A stretch of 64,000 nucleotides of DNA from XN24 sp035514535 (GTDB taxonomy: Bacteria; Pseudomonadota; Gammaproteobacteria; Steroidobacterales; XN24), in assembly GCA_035514535.1 (NCBI GenBank), contig DATKAZ010000037.1, forward strand, positions 1 through 64,000, in the 5' to 3' direction. The translations under genes and the position numbers were made by a program. How positions within the stretch are numbered: the stretch's first letter is position 1; every line of letters starts with the position of its first letter. This document shows positions 52,289 through 61,797 of this stretch, in pieces. The notes under the pieces were generated by a model. It searched no databases. It worked only from the letters and a program-made list of their open reading frames with translations, and was not told the DNA's origin.

Positions 52289-53674
52289 ATGGCTCTCAAG
52301 CAGGCCGTGAGCAACTCCATCCGATACGCGCGCGCCAGCGACGGCCAGAGCGTCGCCTACGAGGTGAGCGGCACCGGGCCACTCGACCTCGTGTTCATCC
52401 CCGACTGGGTCACCAATCTCGAGGTCATGCGCGAGGAGCCGTCGATTGCGCGGTTTTTCGACCGGCTTGCGTCCTTCAGTCGGCTGATCTGCCTCGACAA
52501 GCGTGGCAGCGGCCTGTCCGACCCGGTGCCGCTGGGCGCGATCCCGACGATCGAGGAATGGATGCACGACGTGTGCGCCGTGCTCGATGATCTCGGCTCA
52601 GCGCGCGCGGCGCTGCTCGGTCACGGTGAAGGTGGCCCGATGGCCCTGCTGTTCGCCGCGACCCATCCGGAGCGCACGCACGCCCTGGTGCTGGCGGACA
52701 CCTGCGCGCGCCGAAGGCGCGCCCCGGACTATCCCTGGGGAATGCCCGATGACGTGGTGGAGCGCTACATAGCGGATATCATCGGCGCCTGGGGTACGGG
52801 CGAGGCCGCGCGGCTCGCCGCCCCCGGCGAAGCGCACCATGCGGGTTTCATCGAACGACGCGGGCGGCTCGAGCGCCTGGCCATGAGCCCGGGCGAATTT
52901 TCCGCAATCTACCCGACGACCTACGATCTCGACGTACGCCCGGTGCTCGGCACGATCCGGGTGCCGACGATGGTGCTGCACCGGGTCGACAATCCTTATA
53001 TGCGTATCGGCAACGGGCGTTACCTGGCGGAGAATATAGACGACGCCAGGTGGGTGGAACTGCCCGGCCGCGACCACTTTTTCCACGCCGGCGATTCCAC
53101 CGGAATGCTCGACCACGTGCAGGAATTCCTCACCGGCACCAGGGAGGTGCCCGACCACGACCGTGTTCTCGCGACGGTGCTGTTCACCGACATCGTCGGC
53201 GCCACGGGGCTCGCCGAGCGGCTTGGCGATCGGGACTGGAAAGACCTGCTGGACCGGCACCATGCCCTCGTACGGCAGGAGCTCGAGCGTTTCCGCGGCC
53301 GCGAGGTGGACACCGCGGGTGACGGGTTTTTCGCCACTTTCGACGGGCCGGCGCGCGGCGTGCGTTGCGCCCTGGCCATCCGCGACGTCGTACGCACGCT
53401 CGGCATCGAGATTCGCGCCGGCCTGCACATCGGTGAGTGCGAGGTCATGGGCGAGAAGGTGGGCGGCATCGCGGTCCATACCGCGGCGCGCATCATGGCC
53501 GAGTCCCGGCCTGGCGGCGTGCTGGTGTCGCGCACGGTCAAGGACCTCGTGGCCGGCTCGGGACTGATTTTCGAGGGGGCCGGGCGACGTACGCTCAGAG
53601 GCGTAGCCGAGGAGTGGGACCTGTATTTCGCCCTGAGTCGCCCGCTTGCCGGGGGCGCGCAAGCCGCGACTTGA
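52289..53674 (+). CDS. alpha/beta hydrolase - class III adenylate cyclase fusion
   Basis: This 461-residue protein has an alpha/beta-hydrolase domain (residues 1-285) and a class III cyclase domain (295-450). The architecture resembles mycobacterial Rv1900c. The hydrolase elbow reads LLGHGEGGPMALLF, with Gly where the nucleophile Ser is expected. In the cyclase, FTDIVGATGL and DTAGDGFFATFDG keep both metal Asp residues, while the residue before TAGDG is Asp, not the usual Lys of adenylate cyclases. It starts 11 bases after attR and has no clear ribosome site, so integration may have removed its original leader. Confidence 0.88.
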   Translation: MALKQAVSNSIRYARASDGQSVAYEVSGTGPLDLVFIPDWVTNLEVMREEPSIARFFDRLASFSRLICLDKRGSGLSDPVPLGAIPTIEEWMHDVCAVLDDLGSARAALLGHGEGGPMALLFAATHPERTHALVLADTCARRRRAPDYPWGMPDDVVERYIADIIGAWGTGEAARLAAPGEAHHAGFIERRGRLERLAMSPGEFSAIYPTTYDLDVRPVLGTIRVPTMVLHRVDNPYMRIGNGRYLAENIDDARWVELPGRDHFFHAGDSTGMLDHVQEFLTGTREVPDHDRVLATVLFTDIVGATGLAERLGDRDWKDLLDRHHALVRQELERFRGREVDTAGDGFFATFDGPARGVRCALAIRDVVRTLGIEIRAGLHIGECEVMGEKVGGIAVHTAARIMAESRPGGVLVSRTVKDLVAGSGLIFEGAGRRTLRGVAEEWDLYFALSRPLAGGAQAAT

Positions 53675-53709
53675 TAAATGCCCGCTGCGTTCTATCCTCA
53701 ACTCTTACA

Positions 53710-53721
53710 AATACATGTATT
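53710..53721. promoter_or_regulatory. perfect 12-base palindrome before the FAD oxidoreductase gene
   Basis: AATACATGTATT lies 18 bases upstream of the GTG start and overlaps where transcription or translation would begin. An operator is possible; the protein that binds it is not evident here. Confidence 0.35.
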
Positions 53722-53739
53722 CGCTTCAAGGGGAAAGCC

Positions 53740-55227
53740 GTGGACAGACGTCAATTTTGCGGTGCCACGCTGGCTGCCAGCGTCGCCGCCGCATATCCGT
53801 TTCTCGCCGCATTCGGACGCCAGGCCACTGTAGCCGCGCGCGCCGACACCGGCATTCCAGCCATCTCGCTCGAAGGGGCGGAAATCGAGCTCGAAAAGGC
53901 CGCCATCAACGAACTGGGCGACAGCCTCACCGGCGAGTTGCTCTTGTCCGGCCATCCACGCTACGACTCGGCACGCATGATCTGGAACGGCATGCATGAC
54001 AAGCGGCCGGCGCTGATCGCGCGCTGCAGGTCGGCCGAGGACGTGAGCCAGGCGGTGACCTTTGCGCGCGAACGCGACCTGCTTGTCGCCGTACGCGGCG
54101 GCGGCCACAGCTGGCCGGGCAAGTCCGTGTGCGAGGGCGGCATCGTGATCGACCTCTCCGTCATGAATGGCGTGAACGTCGACCCCGACGCGCGCCGTGC
54201 CCGTGCCGGCGGCGGCGCGCTGCTATACGGCCTTGACAACGCGGCGCGTGCGCACGGCCTGATCACGACGGCAGGCGTCGTGTCGCACACCGGCGTCGGC
54301 GGCTATACGCTGGGTGGCGGCTTCGGCCGGCTCAATCGTAAGTTCGGCCTGACCATCGATAACCTGAAATCAGCGCAGATCGTCACTGCCGACGGCCGCA
54401 TTCGCCGCGTCAGCGATGAACAGGATGCCGACCTGTTTTGGGCCATCCGCGGCGGTGGCGGCAACTTCGGCGTCGTGACCGAATTCGAGTACCAGCTTCA
54501 TCCCTTCCCGCTGCGGCCCTACCTGGGCGTCGTCGTGTGGCCGATGGAACAGGCCGGTGAAGTGCTCGATTTCTATGCCGAATGGCAGGCCGGGCTGTCC
54601 GACGAGCTGTACACGGGGCCGAACCTGGCGACCATGCCGGACGGCCAGGGCGTCCTCGTCATGGAAGTCGTCTATGCCGGGGACCCGGCCGACGGCGAGC
54701 GTGAAGCCGCGCCATTGTTCGACATCGGCAAGCCGCTCGACAACAACGTCGGGCTGAATGACTACCTGGAGTTCCAGACCAAGCACGACGCGGCGCTCGG
54801 GCACGGCATCCGATCCTACGCCAAGAGCGCCATGGTAAAGGACATCAGCCAGGAGCTGCTCGACACGCTGCTCGAGGCCTACGTGCTGGACCCGCGAGTC
54901 GGCATGTTCACCCATACCGCCGGCGGGGCCGTCAAGCGAGTGGATGAGTCGGCGACCGCTTTCCCACACCGCAATGCGGAGACGATGCTGGTGTTCGCCG
55001 GCTTCTGGACGGACGCCGCGCAGGACGACGAGGTCATCGCCGCCGTGCGCGAGTACTACGCCCGGATCGAGCCGTTCGCCGGCGGCTATTACGACAACAT
55101 CGACTTCGAACGCTCGCGGGAGACCGCAAACTACGGCCCGGCTCACAAGCGCCTGGCAAAGGTCAAGGCGCAGCACGACCCCGGCAACCTGTTTCGTCTC
55201 AACAGCAACGTCAAGCCCGCCTCCTGA
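53740..55227 (+). CDS. exported FAD-linked oxidoreductase (berberine-bridge enzyme type)
   Basis: This protein of 495 residues has a Tat-like signal (DRRQFCGATLAASVAAAYPFL). It has an FAD-binding type 4 domain: the His for covalent FAD in VRGGGHSWPGKSV, then GVVSHTGVGGYTLGGGFGRL where berberine-bridge enzymes often have a second, Cys linkage; here there is none. The BBE C-terminal motif NYGPAHKRLAKVKAQHDPGNLFRLN is complete. Substrate is unknown; sugars, alcohols or aromatic compounds are typical. GTG at 53740 follows AAGGGGAAA. A long open frame upstream is a shadow of the cyclase gene. Confidence 0.88.
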   Translation: MDRRQFCGATLAASVAAAYPFLAAFGRQATVAARADTGIPAISLEGAEIELEKAAINELGDSLTGELLLSGHPRYDSARMIWNGMHDKRPALIARCRSAEDVSQAVTFARERDLLVAVRGGGHSWPGKSVCEGGIVIDLSVMNGVNVDPDARRARAGGGALLYGLDNAARAHGLITTAGVVSHTGVGGYTLGGGFGRLNRKFGLTIDNLKSAQIVTADGRIRRVSDEQDADLFWAIRGGGGNFGVVTEFEYQLHPFPLRPYLGVVVWPMEQAGEVLDFYAEWQAGLSDELYTGPNLATMPDGQGVLVMEVVYAGDPADGEREAAPLFDIGKPLDNNVGLNDYLEFQTKHDAALGHGIRSYAKSAMVKDISQELLDTLLEAYVLDPRVGMFTHTAGGAVKRVDESATAFPHRNAETMLVFAGFWTDAAQDDEVIAAVREYYARIEPFAGGYYDNIDFERSRETANYGPAHKRLAKVKAQHDPGNLFRLNSNVKPAS

Positions 55228-55240
55228 TGTCGCAAACGCC

Positions 55241-55278
55241 CGTCGCGCGGCGGCCCCGGCGGTGGGGCCGTCGCGACG
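55241..55278. terminator. GC-rich hairpin after the FAD oxidoreductase gene
   Basis: CGTCGCGCGGCGGCCCC pairs with GGGGCCGTCGCGACG around a 6-base loop, beginning 13 bases after the stop. No T-run follows, so it may be a pause or factor-assisted terminator. Confidence 0.4.
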
Positions 55279-55317
55279 ACCGGTGCACGGACGGCCGGGG
55301 GCGGCTACCCTAGAGCC

Positions 55318-55923
55318 ATGGACCGTGCCCCGCGTACCCGCCAGCAGGGCGGCAAGGTGTATTGCGCCTGGCAGAGCCTCACCGACCCGGGGCTCGAGAT
55401 CGTATCCCTGCAGCGCAACGGCCGGCGCCTGGTGGCCGAGGGCAAGGCGCTGCGCATCCTGGCCGGCCTCACCAGCGCGATCACCTGGCGGATCGAATGC
55501 GACCCCGACTGGCGGACGCGTGCCCTGACCGTGTGGCCGACGGGCGTGAGCGAGCCGTTGCTGGCAGCGGAGTGCAACGGCCGCGGCCTGTGGACCGTCG
55601 GCCGGGGACACATCCGCGAACGCATCACCGGCTGCGTGGACCTGCACCTGGCCGACGGACCCTTCTGTCATACGCTGCCGATCCGGCGCCTCGGGATGAA
55701 TATCCTCGGGCAGGAGGTGCGCGTGCGCGTGGCACTGGCGGACGCGGCCAGCGGATCGCTGCGACCCGCCCGCCATGCCTACACGCTGCTCGCGGCCGCG
55801 GGGACGGGGCACCTGTTCGGGTTTCGCGACCTCGACAGCGGTAAGGAGTGCGAGCTCCTGGTGGATGATTTCGGCCTGGTGCAGGACCAGCCGGGACAGT
55901 TTCGCATGATCTGGTGCGCCTGA
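55318..55923 (+). CDS. putative glycolipid-binding (DUF1089-type) protein
   Basis: This 201-residue soluble protein has the pattern of the putative glycolipid-binding family: GLEIVSLQRNGRRLVAEGKALRI, ITWRIECDPDWRTRALTV, DLHLADGPFCHTLPIRRL. No signal peptide is seen. The molecular role of the family is poorly known. It stands alone between the FAD oxidoreductase and nrfA. Confidence 0.65.
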   Translation: MDRAPRTRQQGGKVYCAWQSLTDPGLEIVSLQRNGRRLVAEGKALRILAGLTSAITWRIECDPDWRTRALTVWPTGVSEPLLAAECNGRGLWTVGRGHIRERITGCVDLHLADGPFCHTLPIRRLGMNILGQEVRVRVALADAASGSLRPARHAYTLLAAAGTGHLFGFRDLDSGKECELLVDDFGLVQDQPGQFRMIWCA

Positions 55924-55929
55924 AGCCAA

Positions 55930-55949
55930 TATAGGTAAAGACCCCTATA
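55930..55949. promoter_or_regulatory. inverted repeat upstream of nrfA
   Basis: TATAGG (55930-55935) and CCTATA (55944-55949) are separated by 8 bases, about 105 bases before nrfA and just after the previous stop. The left arm includes ATAGGTA, whose complement TACCTAT fits the NarL heptamer TACYYMT. No FNR-type TTGAT-N4-ATCAA is seen. Confidence 0.3.
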
Positions 55950-56055
55950 CACTCGGACCGGGGCGGTCTTTAACGTGGCGGCGGAATTACCTGTCCGCCG
56001 GCACCGATTCACCTGGTGCCGAGGTTCCGCGGATCCGCCCAGCCTGGAGTCTGTC

Positions 56056-57588
56056 ATGCGAAATTTCATCGTGTTCGTCGCGGGCGCGCTGCTTATCGCG
56101 GTCGCAATGTCGATCGGCGCCCAGTATCCGGGCACCGAACCGGCTGCAGCCGCGAAACCCGGGGCCGCTGCGGACCTCGGCGAGGGCAACCTGGCCTTCA
56201 AGAACCTGCCCCACTACCAGTCTTACCTGGCGAACAACGATGACACGCAGATGACCGAATACGGCGGCTCGGTACCACACCACAAACACAACGACTACGA
56301 TCCGCTGCCCAAGGGCTACAAGCATGCTCAGCCTTACCTGAAGAACCTCTGGCTCGGATACCCGTTCAGCTACGAGTACAACCGGGCGCGCGGCCACACC
56401 TACGCCATCCAGGACGTGACCCATATCGACCGGATCAATCGTTACAGCGAGCAGGCCGGGCTGCCGACCACGTGCTGGAACTGCAAGACGAACGCCATGC
56501 CGCAGTTGCTTGCGGAATACGGCGACGACCTCTGGGCAATGAACTTTCATGACTTTCGCGAGCGGCTCGACGCGGAACGCCACGGCATCGGCTGCGCGAA
56601 CTGTCACGATCCCGACGATCACATGCGCCTGGTCATCACCAGCGTGCCGCTGGACGACTACCTGCAACGCCAGGGCAAGGACTGGCGCGACGCCTCGCGC
56701 GACGAAATGCGCACGCTGGTCTGCGCGCAGTGCCACGTGGAGTACTACTTCGAGAAGGGTGATGCCGGCGTGGCGGCCAAGGTGCATTTTCCATGGGATT
56801 ACGGCATGAATCCCGAAGACATGTACCGCTTCAAGGCGGACGGCGAGCCGGACCGGGACGGCTTCAAGGGCCAGTTCGCCGACTGGGTGCACGCGGTGTC
56901 GAAGACACCGATGATCAAGGTGCAGCACCCGGAATACGAGATGTTCCATGACAGCGTCCACGCCCAGGCCGGGGTGAGTTGCGCGGACTGCCACATGCCG
57001 CGGGTCACCAGCGGGCCGGTGCGGATCACCTCGCACCACTGGACCTCGCCGCTGAAGAACCAGGACTCGATCAAGGCCTCCTGCCTCGGATGTCACACGG
57101 ATCGCACGGCCTCCGACCTGCGCGAGCGGGTGGAATACAACCAGGAACGCGTCTGGCGGCAGCTGAACATCGCCCAGGAGAAGTCGGTGCGTGCCCATGA
57201 AGCCGTCCGCCAGGCGATGGAGACATCCGGCGTGGACGAAACGCTGTTGGCGGAGGCGCGCGAAATGGTGCGCAAGGGCCAGTGGTTCTGGGACTTCATC
57301 TCCGCCGAGAACAGCGCCGGCGCGCACAACCCGGTGAAGGCCCTCGATACCCTCGCAGCTTCCCAGCAGTACAGCGACCAGGCCGTGCAACTCGCGATGC
57401 GCGCTTCGAATTACGCGATCGCGGCCACGATGGACAAGCCCATCGCGGAGCTCGTGCCGCCGATTCGCGAGCACAGCCGCAAATTGCAGCAGAGCCAGCA
57501 GCACCTGGACTCGCATCCGTGGCTGCAATACCTGCCGCTGCTGCCGGAAGCGGAACTCGTATGGGACGGCAACCAGCGCGTGAACTGA
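56056..57588 (+). CDS. nrfA: ammonia-forming cytochrome c nitrite reductase NrfA
   Basis: This 510-residue periplasmic pentaheme enzyme reduces nitrite to ammonium with six electrons. An N-terminal hydrophobic segment (FIVFVAGALLIAVAMSIGA) exports it. The active-site heme has the CxxCK type (CWNCK) and four more are CxxCH (CANCH, CAQCH, CADCH, CLGCH). The calcium and active-site region NPEDMYRFKADGEPDRDGFKGQFADW and KVQHPEYEMF is typical. MRNFIVFV at 56056 is chosen as start. nrfH follows, the reverse of the common nrfHA order. Confidence 0.95.
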   Translation: MRNFIVFVAGALLIAVAMSIGAQYPGTEPAAAAKPGAAADLGEGNLAFKNLPHYQSYLANNDDTQMTEYGGSVPHHKHNDYDPLPKGYKHAQPYLKNLWLGYPFSYEYNRARGHTYAIQDVTHIDRINRYSEQAGLPTTCWNCKTNAMPQLLAEYGDDLWAMNFHDFRERLDAERHGIGCANCHDPDDHMRLVITSVPLDDYLQRQGKDWRDASRDEMRTLVCAQCHVEYYFEKGDAGVAAKVHFPWDYGMNPEDMYRFKADGEPDRDGFKGQFADWVHAVSKTPMIKVQHPEYEMFHDSVHAQAGVSCADCHMPRVTSGPVRITSHHWTSPLKNQDSIKASCLGCHTDRTASDLRERVEYNQERVWRQLNIAQEKSVRAHEAVRQAMETSGVDETLLAEAREMVRKGQWFWDFISAENSAGAHNPVKALDTLAASQQYSDQAVQLAMRASNYAIAATMDKPIAELVPPIREHSRKLQQSQQHLDSHPWLQYLPLLPEAELVWDGNQRVN

Positions 57589-57651
57589 CGACCTGCGGCG
57601 GGCGCCGCGCCCGCCGGGCCTTCACCAGGCGCAACCTGGAGCATCAAGGAC

Positions 57652-58113
57652 ATGAGCAAATTCTGGATCGTCGTGATCGTCGTGGGACTGCTGCTGCTGA
57701 CGGTCGGCGGTGTAGCGGGCCACCAGATGACCAAGGGCGACGCGTTCTGCAGTTCCTGCCATGCCTATGAGAGGGCGTCGTGGGATCACGGCATGCACCC
57801 GAACGTGGGTTGCCTGGAATGCCACACCGGCGGCTTCATGCGCGACAAGACGCAAGGCGCCAGGAAGATCTGGCTGGTATTCACCGGGCAGGTCAGCCCG
57901 CATCATGACAGGCTCGCCAGCTACCCGGACAAGACGTTCAACAACTGCGTCGGCTGTCACCTGACCGAGGATACCGCCGAACAGCAACCGTTCTTCGTGT
58001 CACGTCACTCGGAGTATCTCCAGGCGGCGCGATACTGCATCTCCTGCCACGAGCCGGGGCACGTGGAAGCGATCCGCAACGAGCGTTATCTCAGCGTGCG
58101 GCGCAGCGAATAA
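57652..58113 (+). CDS. nrfH: tetraheme quinol dehydrogenase NrfH (NapC/NirT family)
   Basis: This 153-residue protein has an N-terminal membrane anchor (FWIVVIVVGLLLLTVGGVAG) and four heme motifs, CSSCH, CLECH, CVGCH and CISCH. It passes electrons from menaquinol or ubiquinol to NrfA in the membrane. It follows nrfA by 63 bases. This membrane donor replaces the NrfBCD route of E. coli. A strong hairpin follows the stop. Confidence 0.93.
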   Translation: MSKFWIVVIVVGLLLLTVGGVAGHQMTKGDAFCSSCHAYERASWDHGMHPNVGCLECHTGGFMRDKTQGARKIWLVFTGQVSPHHDRLASYPDKTFNNCVGCHLTEDTAEQQPFFVSRHSEYLQAARYCISCHEPGHVEAIRNERYLSVRRSE

Positions 58114-58131
58114 GGGGACACTCCTCAAGTG

Positions 58132-58174
58132 AAAAAGGGGACACTCCTCAAACCGAGGTTTGAGGAGTGTCCCC
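58132..58174 (-). terminator. purA: intrinsic terminator of purA
   Basis: GGGGACACTCCTCAAACC (58137-58154) and GGTTTGAGGAGTGTCCCC (58157-58174) form a perfect 18-base-pair stem. On the minus strand it is followed at once by TTTTT, 13 bases after the purA stop. An extra copy of the left arm (58114-58128) directly follows the nrfH stop codon. The GGGGACAC end is shared with the dispersed elements near 41 and 46 kb. Confidence 0.8.
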
Positions 58175-58186
58175 ATTCAGTCCCCA

Positions 58187-59479
<1,293 letters not shown>

Positions 59480-59504
59480 GCTCGAGTTCCTTTCCGCCAC
59501 GTGC

Positions 59505-59699
59505 TCAGGACCTGACGAACCACAACAGCAGCAGGCCCGCGATAATGCTGACGAGCCCGGCGAAGCGCAGCTTCTCGTCGGGCAACTGGGCCAGCATCGC
59601 CATCGTGCGGCGCGAGCCGCGCGGATTCGCGAACGGCAGCAGGCCCTCGATCACCAACAGCAGCGCGACGGCCGACAACAAGTCAGTCCAGTTGACCAC
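59505..59699 (-). CDS. DUF2065 (YjeT-like) small membrane protein
   Basis: This 64-residue protein has two hydrophobic helices (DLLSAVALLLVIEGLLPF and FAGLVSIIAGLLLLWFV) separated by a basic turn NPRGSRRTM. It lies between hflC and purA, the place of yjeT in E. coli. Function is unknown. Confidence 0.85.
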   Translation of the reverse strand: MVNWTDLLSAVALLLVIEGLLPFANPRGSRRTMAMLAQLPDEKLRFAGLVSIIAGLLLLWFVRS

Positions 59700-59712
59700 C
59701 CCGATGTGTCTG

Positions 59713-60591
59713 TCAGCGGCCCTGCCCGGCCATCGGATCCTTCAGGTAACGGAAGAAGTCGCCGTCGGGCTCGATGACGAGAACGTCCTCGCCGCGACCG
59801 ATCGAGGTGCGGTAGGCCTGCATGCTGCGCCAGAAATCGTAGAATTCCCGGTCGCGACTGAAAGCCTCCGCGTAGACAGCGGCCGCGCGCGCGTCGCCGG
59901 CACCGCGGATGCGCTGTGCGTCGCGTTGCGCCTCGGCGACGATCACGGTGCGCTGCCGATCGGCGTCGGAGCGAATGCGCTCAGCTGTCTCGGCACCCTC
60001 GGCGCGCAACTGCGACGCCACCCGGGCACGCTCCTGCCGCATCCTGTTGAATACGCTGTCGCTCACATCGGGCGGCAAGTCGAGCGTCTTGACTCTCACG
60101 TCAACGATCTCGATGCCGAGCTCGCGCGCGGTGATTCCGGCAGTGCCCATCAGCTCATCGATGACTTCGCGCCGGTCGGCGGTCACGACTTCCTGGACGG
60201 TCTGGCGCGCGAACTGAGCCCGCAGGCCGTCCTTGATGATCTCAAGCAGCCGGCTGGTGGCGAGGCCCTCGTCGCCGGCAGTCGCGCGGAAGTACTGGCC
60301 GACATCGGTGATCCGCCACTTGACGTAGAAGTCCACCCGCAGGTTCTTCTTCTCGGCCGTGAGGAACGGCTCGTTCGGGTTATTGCGCGTCAAGACGCGG
60401 TTGTCGAACTTCCGCACCGTGTTGACGAACGGCATCTTGAAATGGATTCCGGGCTCGTAGTCGAGACGGACGATCTCGCCGAATCGCAGCTTGATGGCGT
60501 ATTCCCGTTCGTCGACGGTGAACACAGACATCGAGACACCCAGCGCGGCGACGGCCAGGACCAGCAAAATAAAAGTGGCGCGCGGATTCAT
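59713..60591 (-). CDS. hflC: FtsH protease modulator HflC
   Basis: This 292-residue SPFH-domain protein has an N-terminal membrane helix (FILLVLAVAALGVSMSVFTV), then the band-7 domain (RFGEIVRLDYEPGIHFKMPFVNTVRKFD) and a long coiled coil (MRQERARVASQLRAEGAE). With HflK it forms the periplasmic cage that controls FtsH. TGATG couples it to hflK. Confidence 0.95.
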   Translation of the reverse strand: MNPRATFILLVLAVAALGVSMSVFTVDEREYAIKLRFGEIVRLDYEPGIHFKMPFVNTVRKFDNRVLTRNNPNEPFLTAEKKNLRVDFYVKWRITDVGQYFRATAGDEGLATSRLLEIIKDGLRAQFARQTVQEVVTADRREVIDELMGTAGITARELGIEIVDVRVKTLDLPPDVSDSVFNRMRQERARVASQLRAEGAETAERIRSDADRQRTVIVAEAQRDAQRIRGAGDARAAAVYAEAFSRDREFYDFWRSMQAYRTSIGRGEDVLVIEPDGDFFRYLKDPMAGQGR

Positions 60592-61745
60592 CAGCGGCCT
60601 CCCCGCGAGCGCAGGTCTTCAGCCGGCGGCTCTCGCTCAGTCTGGCGCCGAGGCGATACCTGGCCAATATCGGCCGGATCGCCCAGGCGAGTGGACCGGT
60701 CACCGGCACGCTTCATCAGTTCCTCGATCGGCAGATACAGGAGCGTACCGCTGCCCTGGGCGTCGAGGATGACTTTGTTGGCACCCCCAAGCACCTGCTC
60801 GAGCGTCTCATAGTAAAGGCGCTGGCGAGTCACTTCCGGCGCACCCTCGTACTCGGTCAACAGCGCCAGGAACCGGTCCGTTTCACCCTCTGCCTCGGCG
60901 GTCACCTGCGCGCGGTAGGCCTCTGCGTTCTCCAGCAGTCGGGCGGCGCTACCGCGGGCACGCGGCACGACGTCGTTCGCGTAGGCCTCTGCCTCGAGCG
61001 CCAGGCGGTCACGGTCCTCGCGCGCCTTGATGGCGTCCTGGACGGCCGCTTCGACCTGGGACGGAAAATTGGAGTCCTCGAGGTTGACCGACGTGATCTC
61101 GATCCCGGCGCCGTATGAATCCAGCGTGGCCTGGATGATTTCGCGGGCCCTTGCGGCGACGTCGGCGCGACCCTCGGTCAGCACGAAGTCCAGCGTGCTC
61201 TTGCCGACAACCTCGCGGATCGCCGTCTCGGTAACCTCGCCGAGGGTTTCCTCGGGGCTGCGCACGTTGAACAGAAACGCACGCGCATCCGCGCGGCGGT
61301 ACTGCACGCGCAAATCCACGCTGACGATATTCTCGTCGGCGGTCAGCATGCGGGTGGAGTGAGTGAACGAATCGACCTGGGCGACGTTGACTTTCTCGAC
61401 GCGCTGAATCGGGTAGGGAACGTGCCAGTGCAGGCCCGGCAGCGTGATCTCATGGAAGGCGCCGAATTGCAGCACGACACCCCGCTCGGCTTCGTCCACC
61501 TGGTAGAAGCCGGAGAGCGCCCACAGGACGACGGCCGCCGATGCGATCAGGCCGATTCCCGCACCGGCCAAAGCACCACCGCCACCGCCACCCCCGCCTC
61601 TGCCGGAGCCGCCGCCGCGGCCACCGAAGATCCCCGAGATCTTGCGTTGCAGGTCCCGGACAACTTTGTCCAGATCGGGCGGACCGTCCTTGCGGCCCCC
61701 TGAATTCCAGGGGTTACCGCCCTTGCCAGGTTCATTCCAAGCCAT
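60591..61745 (-). CDS. hflK: FtsH protease modulator HflK
   Basis: This 384-residue partner of HflC has a cytoplasmic N-terminus rich in Gly (MAWNEPGKGGNPWNSGGRKD, GRGGGSGRGGGGGGGG). A membrane helix (LIASAAVVLWALSGFY), the SPFH domain (GVVLQFGAFHEITLPGLHWH) and a coiled coil follow. Start at 61745 is set by the typical MAWNEPG sequence. Confidence 0.95.
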   Translation of the reverse strand: MAWNEPGKGGNPWNSGGRKDGPPDLDKVVRDLQRKISGIFGGRGGGSGRGGGGGGGGALAGAGIGLIASAAVVLWALSGFYQVDEAERGVVLQFGAFHEITLPGLHWHVPYPIQRVEKVNVAQVDSFTHSTRMLTADENIVSVDLRVQYRRADARAFLFNVRSPEETLGEVTETAIREVVGKSTLDFVLTEGRADVAARAREIIQATLDSYGAGIEITSVNLEDSNFPSQVEAAVQDAIKAREDRDRLALEAEAYANDVVPRARGSAARLLENAEAYRAQVTAEAEGETDRFLALLTEYEGAPEVTRQRLYYETLEQVLGGANKVILDAQGSGTLLYLPIEELMKRAGDRSTRLGDPADIGQVSPRRQTEREPPAEDLRSRGGR

Positions 61746-61797
61746 GATCTTCCTTAGATTGCTCTCCGCCCCGCGGCGACGCCGAGGCTTGTCGCTC

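Noticed and set aside
54370..55929. 519-codon open frame opposite the FAD oxidoreductase and the next gene
   Set aside because: Both plus-strand genes have clear motifs; the reverse frame is a GC artefact.
58114..58174. Possible CRISPR-like direct repeats
   Set aside because: Only one full palindrome and one half copy, no spacers and no cas genes; it is a terminator hairpin.
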